From positions 2,976,001 through 3,040,000 of the forward strand of contig NZ_CP151803.1 in the NCBI RefSeq assembly GCF_038446955.1: a stretch of 64,000 bases of DNA. The letters run 5' to 3'. The stretch is from Pedobacter sp. FW305-3-2-15-E-R2A2 (GTDB lineage Bacteria > Bacteroidota > Bacteroidia > Sphingobacteriales > Sphingobacteriaceae). Below, one piece after another: positions 25,851 to 34,199 of the stretch. The position numbers and the translations under genes are program-made. The notes under the pieces were generated by a model. That model was not told the DNA's origin and ran no database searches. It saw only the letters and a program-made list of their open reading frames with translations. Within the stretch, counting starts at the first letter, position 1, and each line of letters starts with the position of its first letter.

Positions 25851-27506
25851 ATGAACAGAAGAAAGCTGCTTCAAAGTATTGCTATTGGCATACCTGGTCT
25901 ATTGCTATCTAAAAATTTTGCGGCACTGGCTCATGAATTCCCAGAAATTTCAGAAAAAGTCTTATCAGGCCCTTTTAGTCCTACCTGGAAATCACTGCAG
26001 TCTTACCAGACCCCGGACTGGTTCAGGGATGCTAAATTTGGCATGTGGGCACATTGGGGCCCCCAATGTCAACCTGAAGCCGGCGACTGGTATGCCAGGG
26101 AGATGTACATGGAAGGCAGTCATAAATACAAATTTCATCTTGAAAAATACGGACATCCTTCCAACTTTGGCTTTAAAGATGTGATCCATAGCTGGAAAGC
26201 TGAAAACTGGGATCCGGAAGAATTGGTTTCGCTGTACAAAAATGCCGGTGCCCGGTACTTTATGGCGCTGGCGAACCATCATGACAACCTCGATCTTTAT
26301 GATAGTAAATATCAAAAAAATTGGAATGCTTTAAAAATGGGACCTAAAAAAGACCTGATAGCCGGTTGGGCAGCAGCTGCAAAAAAGAACGATCTTTTCT
26401 TTGGGGTCAGTGTACATGCCGCCCATGCATGGAGCTGGTATGAAGTGGCCCAGCGTTCCGACCAAAGCGGGAAATATGCGGGAATAAGCTACGATGGCAA
26501 ATTAACAAAGGCTGATGGAAAGGGGAAATGGTGGTCGGGTTTAGACCCACAGGAGCTTTACGCCCAAAACCATCCGCTAAGTAAAAACAGCCTGGACAAC
26601 GGAGCAATCCACAGGCAATGGCACTGGGGAAATGGCGTGAACCGACCAACTAAGGCCTATATTGAAAAATTCTACAACAGGACGATTGATCTGATCAACA
26701 ACTACCATCCGGATCTGGTCTATTTTGATGATTCCCAACTTCCGCTGTGGCCGGTTAGCGATGCCGGGCTTCGCATCGCCGCTCACCTTTACAATAAAAG
26801 CATCAAAGAAACAGGGAAGCTAAATGCAGTGATCACCGGAAAAATATTAGATGAAAATCAGCGTAAAGCAATGGTCTGGGACATTGAAAGGGGCCAGAGC
26901 AACGCTATTGAACCACTTCCCTGGCAAACGGACACCTGCATAGGAGATTGGCATTATGACCGAAGCATTTACACCAGAAAAGGGTATAAAACAGCTAAAA
27001 CCGTGATTCATACCCTGGTCGATGTGGTGAGCAAAAATGGAAACCTGATGTTGAATATTCCGGTGAGGGGAGATGGGACAATTGATGAACTTGAACGTAA
27101 AGTGGTAGAAGATATAGGGGTATGGATGAAGGCAAACGGGGTTAGCATCTATGGTACCCGTCCCTGGAAAATATTTGGTGAGGGGCCGGCGCAACAGGGA
27201 GCCGCGAAACTAAGCGCACAGGGTTTTAATGAAGGAAAAGGAAAACCTTTCACGGAAACGGATGTTCGTTTTGCGGTTAAAGGGGAGCAGCTTTTTGCTA
27301 CGGTGATGGGCTGGCCGGCTTCCGGTTACGCATTAATTACCAGCCTTAAAGAAGACAGTAGCTATTATCCGGAACAAATCAACAAAGTGGAATTGGTGGC
27401 AACCGGACAGGAGCTGAAGTTTGAAAGAAATGCAGCCGGGTTAAAGGTCTATTTTCCTGAATCGGCGCCCACAGCTTCCTACGCTAACGCCTTAAGGATA
27501 ACCTAA
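25851..27506 (+). CDS. GH29 alpha-L-fucosidase, exported
   Basis: A 551-residue glycoside hydrolase of family 29. The N-terminus has a Tat-like MNRRKLLQ followed by a hydrophobic stretch ending ALA, so export in folded form is likely. Family blocks include WFRDAKFGMWAHWGPQCQPE, the strand ARYFMALANHHDN, and YHPDLVYFDDSQLPLW with the likely nucleophile Asp293. The C-terminal part is beta-rich and resembles the usual GH29 sandwich. GH29 enzymes release terminal L-fucose by a retaining mechanism. The two dehydrogenase genes behind it, the first resembling fucose dehydrogenases, support fucose as the product. It is the first gene of a four-gene operon. Confidence 0.93.
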   Translation: MNRRKLLQSIAIGIPGLLLSKNFAALAHEFPEISEKVLSGPFSPTWKSLQSYQTPDWFRDAKFGMWAHWGPQCQPEAGDWYAREMYMEGSHKYKFHLEKYGHPSNFGFKDVIHSWKAENWDPEELVSLYKNAGARYFMALANHHDNLDLYDSKYQKNWNALKMGPKKDLIAGWAAAAKKNDLFFGVSVHAAHAWSWYEVAQRSDQSGKYAGISYDGKLTKADGKGKWWSGLDPQELYAQNHPLSKNSLDNGAIHRQWHWGNGVNRPTKAYIEKFYNRTIDLINNYHPDLVYFDDSQLPLWPVSDAGLRIAAHLYNKSIKETGKLNAVITGKILDENQRKAMVWDIERGQSNAIEPLPWQTDTCIGDWHYDRSIYTRKGYKTAKTVIHTLVDVVSKNGNLMLNIPVRGDGTIDELERKVVEDIGVWMKANGVSIYGTRPWKIFGEGPAQQGAAKLSAQGFNEGKGKPFTETDVRFAVKGEQLFATVMGWPASGYALITSLKEDSSYYPEQINKVELVATGQELKFERNAAGLKVYFPESAPTASYANALRIT

Positions 27507-27511
27507 AAAAA

Positions 27512-28525
27512 ATGGCGAACATCAAAATTCCTCCTGTTGTATTTGGAACCAGTGGTTTGGGCAACCTCTACCATGCCCTGGACTACGGAACAAAAAAGGC
27601 AATCGTCAATGCATGCCTGACCTCCTCGTCTGACCTCACTTTTTTTGATACCGCTGGTAAATACGGCGCAGGGCTTGCCCTTGAAGTGCTGGGATCTTGC
27701 CTGAAAGATTTGAGAATTGATCCCTCAAAGGTATTGATCAGCAATAAACTGGGATGGTACCAGACGGAGCTGAAGGATCCGGAACCTACATTCGAACCTG
27801 GCATATGGAAAAATCTGAAAAATGATGCAGTTCAGCGCATCAGCTATCAGGGAATCCTGGATTGCTTTGAACAGGGAAACAAGCTGCTTGGAGGTTATCC
27901 TGCAAACTTTGTTTCTGTTCACGATCCCGACGAGTACCTGCGTTCAGCAGAAAATGAAAGGCAAAGCCGGCAGCGATATGCGGACATTATGGATGCCTAT
28001 CAGGCATTACATGAGCTGAAATCAGCCGGAAGCGTTGCTGCTGTAGGCATTGGTGCTAAAGACTGGAAGGTCATCAGAAAAATCGAACAGGATGTTCAGC
28101 TGGATTGGGTGATGATTGCAAACAGCCTGACCGTTAAATCTCACCCGAAAGAACTCATTCAGTTTATTGAAACACTGGATAAGAAAAATATTCCGGTCAT
28201 CAATTCTGCAATTTTTAATGGGGGCTTTTTAACCGGAAGCGAATTTTACAATTACCGCCGGATTGACGCCAACAATGCAGATGACCAGGCACTATTGAAT
28301 TGGCGTAGCGATTTTTTCGACATTTGCAGTCAATATGGACTGCTGCCAGCTGAAGCTTGCTTTAATTTTTGCAGGCATTTTTCAGGTATAAAGAGTATTG
28401 CAATGAGTACGACAAGAGTTGAAAAAGTAGCACAGAATCTAGCGATGACATCAAAGCAGGTTCCCCGGGAATTCTGGATAACTATGTATAAAAACGGATT
28501 AATTGAAACCCCCATCATCTTATGA
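27512..28525 (+). CDS. Aldo-keto reductase, probable L-fucose (D-threo-aldose) 1-dehydrogenase
   Basis: A 337-residue aldo-keto reductase. The tetrad is complete: Asp46 and Tyr51 in DTAGKYGAG, Lys79 in ISNKLGW, and His137 in VSVHDPD. The sequence resembles the D-threo-aldose / L-fucose 1-dehydrogenase branch, which oxidises L-fucose at C1 to fuconolactone, the first step of the non-phosphorylating fucose pathway. It follows the fucosidase by 5 bases and overlaps the next gene by ATGA, so the operon is tightly coupled. The lactonase and dehydratase steps are not in this window. Confidence 0.82.
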   Translation: MANIKIPPVVFGTSGLGNLYHALDYGTKKAIVNACLTSSSDLTFFDTAGKYGAGLALEVLGSCLKDLRIDPSKVLISNKLGWYQTELKDPEPTFEPGIWKNLKNDAVQRISYQGILDCFEQGNKLLGGYPANFVSVHDPDEYLRSAENERQSRQRYADIMDAYQALHELKSAGSVAAVGIGAKDWKVIRKIEQDVQLDWVMIANSLTVKSHPKELIQFIETLDKKNIPVINSAIFNGGFLTGSEFYNYRRIDANNADDQALLNWRSDFFDICSQYGLLPAEACFNFCRHFSGIKSIAMSTTRVEKVAQNLAMTSKQVPREFWITMYKNGLIETPIIL

Positions 28526-29538
28526 TCACACTATCTTGTGAAACCCCCGGTAAATTTGAATTTAAAGAAAGTACCCTTCCAAAGCCAAAGAAAGGATACG
28601 CGCTCCTGAAAATTAAGAGAATAGGCATTTGTGGAACGGACTATCACGCTTTCGAAGGAACACAACCTTTTTTTAATTATCCCCGGATCCTTGGTCATGA
28701 GATTGCTGCAGAAATCGCCGGTCTTGAAACTGAACAGGAATTCCGTATCGGCGAAAAGGTCACCATTAACCCTTATTTCTCCTGTGGTCAATGTATTGCA
28801 TGTAGAAATGCCAAACCCAATTGCTGTGAACACATCAGCGTATTTGGTGTGCACGAAGATGGTGGCATGCAGGAATATATTTCCGTACCGGAATCAGCGC
28901 TCATTCATGGCCAGGGCCTGAGTTTTGATGAACTGGCACTGGTGGAGCCCTTAGCTATAGGCGCTCATGGCATTAGACTGTCTGAGCTTAAAACAGGCGA
29001 ATTTGTTTTGATCTTAGGCGCCGGACCAATAGGATTGGGTACCGCCAGCCTAGCACAAATAGCTGGTGGGGAAGTTATTGTAGCGGACTATAATACCAAC
29101 CGACTGGATTTTTGTCGTAATCAACTCGATATCTCTCATACGATCAACCTTTCAGAAACCGATATGTATACCAGCCTGAAGGAAATTACCCATGGTGACA
29201 TGCCAACGGTGATTATCGATTGTACAGGAAATCAGGAGGCCATAAACGGAGCCTTGAAATTTCTCGCTCATGGCGGAAAACTAATTCTGATCGGACTTCA
29301 GAAAAAAGAGATCAACATCAGTCATCCCGAGTTTCATAAACGTGAGGCGACACTGAAAAGTAGTAGAAATGCCTTATCTGATGATTTTTCGCATGTCATT
29401 AACTGTATCAGCAAGGGGCTGATTCATCCATTGGATTTTATCAGTCACCGCGTAGCCTTTGAAAGCTTACCGGGGAATTTTGAAAAGCTACTGAACTCGC
29501 AGCAATCGGTCATCAAGGCAATGGTGGAATTTGACTAA
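28522..29538 (+). CDS. Zinc-dependent medium-chain alcohol dehydrogenase
   Basis: A 338-residue MDR-family dehydrogenase. Catalytic zinc ligands are expected at Cys37 (GICGTDYH) and His59-Glu60 (LGHEI). The structural zinc site has Cys88, Cys91, Cys94 and Cys102 with normal spacing. The NAD-binding Rossmann motif GAGPIGLGTASLAQ lies near residue 167. Relatives oxidise polyols or sugar acids (sorbitol, galactonate, threonine types). In this operon a role on a fucose-derived alcohol or acid is likely, but the exact substrate is inference. It overlaps the aldo-keto reductase stop by 4 bases. Confidence 0.85.
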   Translation: MITLSCETPGKFEFKESTLPKPKKGYALLKIKRIGICGTDYHAFEGTQPFFNYPRILGHEIAAEIAGLETEQEFRIGEKVTINPYFSCGQCIACRNAKPNCCEHISVFGVHEDGGMQEYISVPESALIHGQGLSFDELALVEPLAIGAHGIRLSELKTGEFVLILGAGPIGLGTASLAQIAGGEVIVADYNTNRLDFCRNQLDISHTINLSETDMYTSLKEITHGDMPTVIIDCTGNQEAINGALKFLAHGGKLILIGLQKKEINISHPEFHKREATLKSSRNALSDDFSHVINCISKGLIHPLDFISHRVAFESLPGNFEKLLNSQQSVIKAMVEFD

Positions 29539-29566
29539 TTGTTTTTATTTTTAGCGGCAACTTGCC

Positions 29567-30454
29567 ATGACCAGAAAACTCATCAAAAACTATTTTCATC
29601 TGTTAAACACAGATTATGTCAAACTGGGGGCCAAATGGAACTTCAGCAATGTGATGAGTCCATACTATAGAATATATTACATCGATGAGGGAGAAGGAGT
29701 GATTTCCAGCTTAGCGGGGAATGTAATTTTGAAGCCCGGAAACTTATACCTTATTCCGAGCTTCACCCTTTGCGACCTTTCCTGCAGCCACTTTTTAAGT
29801 CAGTATTTTGTGCAGTTTTTCGAGGAGTCTCCTGATGGCTTATCGCTGTTCGCAAATTGCAGAAAAATCATGCACTTAGCCGCAACACCAATTGACATTG
29901 CAAATATCAACAGGATACTGGCCATAAACCCAGGAAGAGGCATCAACCGGTCTGACGATCCCAAAGTTTATGAAAAAGACATTTACTACAAAGAGTATAC
30001 GGAGCTCAATAATTTACAAAGCGTATCAGCTCAATATGAAACGCAGGGCATTATCTTACAATTAATTTCAAGATTTCTAAAACCCGAGATCTTCAGGCAG
30101 GATAAACTCGCTGTAATTCCCTCGGTAATTCTTGATGCCATAAGTTATATACAGATCAATATCAGTTCGGTATTAAAGGTAAGTTATCTGGCAGACCGTG
30201 CAAACCTGAATACCGATTATTTTTCCAGGATATTCCACCGGTATACCGGAAAAAGTCCGGTTGCCTATATCCTGGAAAAAAGAATAGAGCGTGCACAATA
30301 CCTGATCATCACCACAAACTACCAATATGGCGATATTGCTCAGCTAACGGGCTTTGAAAACTCCCAGTATTTTTCCAGAATTTTCAAACGTTTAACTGGT
30401 CTCACACCGGGAGCATACAGAACACAGAACCAAACAATGAACCTGATCGATTAA
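29567..30454 (+). CDS. AraC-family transcriptional regulator of the fucose operon
   Basis: A 295-residue regulator with an N-terminal cupin-like sensing domain ([32 protein letters not shown]) and a C-terminal double helix-turn-helix: [20 protein letters not shown] and [20 protein letters not shown], closing with TGLTPGAYR. It lies 28 bases after the dehydrogenase gene, and is expected to sense a fucose-type sugar and activate the operon. The tandem 21-bp repeats at 25703-25768 are the obvious binding-site candidate. Its stop codon overlaps that of the convergent oleate hydratase gene within a shared TTAA. Confidence 0.9.
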   Translation: MTRKLIKNYFHLLNTDYVKLGAKWNFSNVMSPYYRIYYIDEGEGVISSLAGNVILKPGNLYLIPSFTLCDLSCSHFLSQYFVQFFEESPDGLSLFANCRKIMHLAATPIDIANINRILAINPGRGINRSDDPKVYEKDIYYKEYTELNNLQSVSAQYETQGIILQLISRFLKPEIFRQDKLAVIPSVILDAISYIQINISSVLKVSYLADRANLNTDYFSRIFHRYTGKSPVAYILEKRIERAQYLIITTNYQYGDIAQLTGFENSQYFSRIFKRLTGLTPGAYRTQNQTMNLID

Positions 30455-32394
30455 TGGTCTTTTAGCCCTTTCATCCAATCTTTGAATTTGTTGACTTGCT
30501 CCATGATAAAAGACTCATGTTCTTCTTCTCCTTCCGGGCCTGCCGGTAAAATGTGTTCAAAATAAGTTCCTTTCAATACGCTGCGTAAGATACCTTCACC
30601 CAAAAATGGCTTATTGTCATTTAGTGTTTTTGCGGCTTTGAGTAAATGGCGGATATCGTATTGTAAAGGATTAATATCGGGTACCTGTTTATTGAGGTCC
30701 AGCAGTTCATAGACGGCAATCCTGGCTGTCCTTACGGAGCTTTCCATGGTAAATACCACATCATTGTTGGTTTCTACAAACTGTCCGATCAGTCCCAGGT
30801 TTTTGCAACCTTCCGGAACCACTCTTGGACGATCACCTTTTGCCCTCGGCATAAACATAGAAGTAATATAGGGCATGAAAGCCGTGCGGACGATCGTGTG
30901 CTTTACCACATCATCCAACTGATCAATGATGCCCATATGGTAACACAATTCCGCAAGAATCTCATCTCCGGTACATTCAGGCATTACTTTTTTGACCTGA
31001 TTTCCTTCCTTATCCATGAACAGGGCGTACACCCACAGGACTAAAATATCATCTGGTTGTTCCGGGAAATGAGGTTGCCTGTTACAGGTAAAACTCATTA
31101 ACCAATTGGAATCTGTAATGGTCACGATTCCACCGGTAGCTGTTTTTCCGGAATAGGGGTCATTTACACAATATTCCTTTAGTTTTTCAACCAACGCAGA
31201 AGGCCTGCAGGTTAAAGTCACGGATTCCCAGGCCGACTTTTCGATATTGCTGCAGAATTTCTCCGGTTTACCAAAGACAGGTGATTTGGCAGCAAGGTTT
31301 TTCCAGAGCTTCCATCCACCGCTCTTTCCGCTCGTGTTGTTGTCGACAGTGATGACAGGTGCTTTTTTGTTATCCCCATAGAAAGTATCTTCGGTCATCG
31401 AACCAGTGGTCACAATCACATAGTCGTCTTTTCCAACGGGTATTTTAACTTCTTTTCCATTTTGCGTTGTAATGATCCCTTCCACTACTTTTCCCTCGGT
31501 ATTGATATGAATATCCAGGTCATTAATGAGTGTATTAAACTGGATGTTCACCCCTTTGTCTTTTAGGAAATTGCGTAAAGGCGTTACAAAGGTGTCGTAT
31601 TGGTTATATTTAGGGAATACCAGGGACGAAAAGTCATGTAATCCATCAATCGCATGGAGGAACCGGTGCATGTAAAGTTTTAATTCCAGCAGGCTGTGCC
31701 AGTTTTCAAATGCAAACATCGTGCGCCAGTAGGTCCAGAAATCACTGCTCAGGAAGCTTTCACTAAAATAATCTTCAATGGTCAGATCGTCCAGGTCTTC
31801 TTTTTTCTTCAGCAGAAGCTTGATAATAGCCATCTGGTCTTTTTTGTTCAGGCCGAATTTGCTGAAATCTTTTATTACGCCCTGCTGATGGATCAGGCGG
31901 GCTTTGGAGTAATTAGAGTCGTTGTCATTGATTAAACGGTATTCATCCAACACGGTATAGGGAGCCGGCATTTCAAGCGCCGGAATGTCCTGAAATATAT
32001 CCCAAAGGTTTTCATAGGTCATGTCCATTTCCCGGCCACCCCTGATGATATAACCTTCCTTCGCATTACCTGCACCATCCAACGACCCTCCATCGATGTG
32101 CAATTGTTCTAAAAATGTGATGTTTTTCGCGGGCACCTGTCCATCACGAATAAAATAATATGCAGTAGCCATGCCGGCAATACCGCTGCCTATGATATAG
32201 ATTTTACTGTCCTTATAGGATTTACGGGGGATTCCTCTGTTACGTTGATAGTTTCCAATCTGATCCGAAAAGGGCATAGATTTTTGCGGGGTATTGCGTT
32301 GCTGCTCTTTGCTGGAATCAGGTTCATGATTCACATTTCCATCGTTAGGGGAAGTGTTTAATATGTTACTGAATTTAGAGGTGATTGCTTTCAT
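30451..32394 (-). CDS. ohyA: Oleate hydratase (FAD-dependent fatty acid double-bond hydratase)
   Basis: A 647-residue protein of the oleate hydratase / myosin-cross-reactive antigen family; Elizabethkingia enzymes have nearly the same length. The FAD-binding motif is [20 protein letters not shown] near residue 66, and the flavin-loop [17 protein letters not shown] includes Glu122, matching the proposed catalytic position of the Elizabethkingia enzyme. Family members add water to the cis-9 double bond of oleate or linoleate to give 10-hydroxy acids, with FAD in a structural role; they are thought to detoxify unsaturated fatty acids. It is a single-gene unit that converges on the AraC gene. Confidence 0.95.
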   Translation of the reverse strand: MKAITSKFSNILNTSPNDGNVNHEPDSSKEQQRNTPQKSMPFSDQIGNYQRNRGIPRKSYKDSKIYIIGSGIAGMATAYYFIRDGQVPAKNITFLEQLHIDGGSLDGAGNAKEGYIIRGGREMDMTYENLWDIFQDIPALEMPAPYTVLDEYRLINDNDSNYSKARLIHQQGVIKDFSKFGLNKKDQMAIIKLLLKKKEDLDDLTIEDYFSESFLSSDFWTYWRTMFAFENWHSLLELKLYMHRFLHAIDGLHDFSSLVFPKYNQYDTFVTPLRNFLKDKGVNIQFNTLINDLDIHINTEGKVVEGIITTQNGKEVKIPVGKDDYVIVTTGSMTEDTFYGDNKKAPVITVDNNTSGKSGGWKLWKNLAAKSPVFGKPEKFCSNIEKSAWESVTLTCRPSALVEKLKEYCVNDPYSGKTATGGIVTITDSNWLMSFTCNRQPHFPEQPDDILVLWVYALFMDKEGNQVKKVMPECTGDEILAELCYHMGIIDQLDDVVKHTIVRTAFMPYITSMFMPRAKGDRPRVVPEGCKNLGLIGQFVETNNDVVFTMESSVRTARIAVYELLDLNKQVPDINPLQYDIRHLLKAAKTLNDNKPFLGEGILRSVLKGTYFEHILPAGPEGEEEHESFIMEQVNKFKDWMKGLKDH

Positions 32395-32606
32395 TGTTTA
32401 TGATTTAATTTAATGATAACAGGAAAAACAAGATATAGCTCAAGTTTAAAACAAAAGTAACCGCAAAGGCTAATGCTTTAAATGCATAGCATCATACAAA
32501 ATGATGATGCATATCATACTCTTGAATCAATTGGATAGGAGAAAGCTTTGCTGGCTAAGATTGCTAATTCAAGCATTTTTTAATAATATTGTGTAAAGTA
32601 GGGGAC

Positions 32607-33188
32607 ATGATAGATTATACCGTAATAACTGACCAGGAGCTGGCCAAAATGCTTGCATTAGGGGATCAGACTGCCTTTGCGGAAATCTATAGTCGCTACA
32701 AATTTATCCTTTACAACCATGCCTGGAACAAAACCCGGGATAAACAGGAAGCACAGGATACCTTACAGGAGGTTTTTGCAATGATCTGGTCTAAAAGAGC
32801 AACGATCAATATTGGCAATAATCTTTCCGGTTACCTTTATACCTGTGTTCGAAATCACATCCTAAATGTCATTGTCCGCAGGAACACCCACAATAAATAC
32901 ACCTCTTCGATATTGAAATTTGCGCAAACAGGGCAGGTGCTTACCGATCACCTGATCCGTGAAAATCAATTGAAAGCTTTGATCGACAGGGAGATTGCTG
33001 CACTTCCTCCACGCATGCGTGAGGTATTTGAGCTGAGCAGAAAACAACACCTGAGCCATAAACAGATCGCTGAAATAATGGGTACGAGTGAAGAAACGGT
33101 TAAAAAACAAATGTCCAGAGCGTTAAAATCACTACGCTTAAAGTTAGGGCTTCCCGTTTTCATCCTCATGCTGTTGTTTTACCGGTAA
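32607..33188 (+). CDS. ECF-type RNA polymerase sigma factor (locus 3)
   Basis: A 193-residue ECF sigma factor. The start chosen is ATG 32607 (MIDYTVITDQEL) with the GGGG-containing site AGTAGGGG just before it; the frame also opens at a TTG 18 bases earlier. Region 2 spans about 20-80 (FAEIYSRYKFILYNHAWNKT; AQDTLQEVFAMIWSKRA), region 4 about 130-180 (LPPRMREVFELSRKQHLSHK; MGTSEETVKKQMSRALKSL). The C-terminal hydrophobic tail GLPVFILMLLFYR is common in SusC-linked sigma factors of Bacteroidota. Its anti-sigma factor is not next to it: an ABC transporter lies between the two. Two identical-spacing promoter candidates flank that transporter. Confidence 0.93.
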   Translation: MIDYTVITDQELAKMLALGDQTAFAEIYSRYKFILYNHAWNKTRDKQEAQDTLQEVFAMIWSKRATINIGNNLSGYLYTCVRNHILNVIVRRNTHNKYTSSILKFAQTGQVLTDHLIRENQLKALIDREIAALPPRMREVFELSRKQHLSHKQIAEIMGTSEETVKKQMSRALKSLRLKLGLPVFILMLLFYR

Positions 33189-33207
33189 CACATTTATTTT
33201 TTTTCCT

Positions 33208-33241
33208 TGTACCACCCCGGCCATCCTTAGTTTGTCTAACT
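33208..33241 (+). promoter_or_regulatory. Candidate ECF promoter before the ABC transporter (locus 3), copy 1
   Basis: TGTACCAC at 33208-33215, a 16-base gap, then TTGTCTAACT at 33232-33241. The same words with the same gap recur before FecR at 36465-36498. The ATPase start codon lies 16 bases downstream. Confidence 0.72.
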
Positions 33242-33256
33242 GCCAGACTAAACTAA

Positions 33257-34195
33257 ATGATGACAACCAGTATTGTAAAAATCGAAAACCTTTCCCACCG
33301 CTACAGTCTTGACTGGGCCATACGGGATATTAATTTTGAGATCAGCCCAAGAGGAGTCCTCGGGTTGCTGGGCTCTAACGGCGCAGGAAAATCGACTACG
33401 ATGAACATTCTTTGCGGGGTACTCAACCAAACGGAAGGAAATGTGTTCATTGATGGGATCGACACCAGACTGCATCCCGAACAGGCGAAACGAAAACTTG
33501 GATTTCTTCCCCAGCATGCTCCTTTACACCTCGACCTGAATGTCGATGAGTACCTGACCTATTGTGCCCACATCCGGGACGTTCCCGCAAAAAAGGTGCG
33601 AATGGCAGTCGCAGAAGTGAAAAATAAATGCGGCATCAGCCATTTCAGTAAACGCCTGCTGAGCAACCTTTCCGGAGGCTATAAACAACGGGTCGGCATT
33701 GCACAGGCAATTATTCATCATCCGCTCCTGGTGGTACTGGATGAGCCTACCAACGGGCTCGATCCCAACCAGATTCTGGAGGTACGGAAACTGATCAAAG
33801 AAATCTCTGAAGAGCGCTCGGTGCTCTTTTCCACGCATATCCTCTCGGAAGTGCAGGCCACCTGTAAGGAAATCAGAATGATAGAAGGCGGGCGAATGGT
33901 CTTTGCCGATACCATGGAAGCCTTTAACAATTACATCATGCCAAATTCTGTGCTGATCTACCTGGACAATCCTCCATCCATGGAGACCCTCAGTCGCCTT
34001 CCGGACATTACGAGTGCCGAAGCGCTCAGCGACGGTGGTTTAAGACTCCATTTTAAGGGCTCCCAAAAGAACATTTCGGCAAAGATCATTGAAGCCAGTA
34101 TCAGCAATGGCTGGCAGCTCAGCGAGATTATGCTCGAGAAAAGCTCCCTTGACGAAATATTCGCCCAACTTTCCAACCATAAAAAGCCAGTATAA
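33257..34195 (+). CDS. ABC transporter ATP-binding protein, GldA-like
   Basis: A 312-residue ABC ATPase: Walker A GSNGAGKST (39-47), signature LSGGYKQR (138-145), Walker B LVVLDEP (158-164) with D-loop NGLDP, and a switch histidine in LFSTHIL. The C-terminal 90 residues resemble the extension found in GldA and drug-exporter ATPases. Together with the next gene it gives a complete GldA/GldF/GldG-like system. In Flavobacterium, GldAFG is needed for gliding and is thought to act in secretion or cell-surface assembly. Here it is inserted between a sigma factor and its anti-sigma gene and has the same promoter element as the latter. The first two codons are both ATG. Confidence 0.9.
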   Translation: MMTTSIVKIENLSHRYSLDWAIRDINFEISPRGVLGLLGSNGAGKSTTMNILCGVLNQTEGNVFIDGIDTRLHPEQAKRKLGFLPQHAPLHLDLNVDEYLTYCAHIRDVPAKKVRMAVAEVKNKCGISHFSKRLLSNLSGGYKQRVGIAQAIIHHPLLVVLDEPTNGLDPNQILEVRKLIKEISEERSVLFSTHILSEVQATCKEIRMIEGGRMVFADTMEAFNNYIMPNSVLIYLDNPPSMETLSRLPDITSAEALSDGGLRLHFKGSQKNISAKIIEASISNGWQLSEIMLEKSSLDEIFAQLSNHKKPV

Positions 34196-34199
34196 GCGC

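Noticed and set aside
33227-33256. Imperfect dyad TTAGTTTGTC / GACTAAACTAA before the GldA-like gene
   Set aside because: Needs a bulge, overlaps the ECF -10 word, and is not present at the second copy before FecR.
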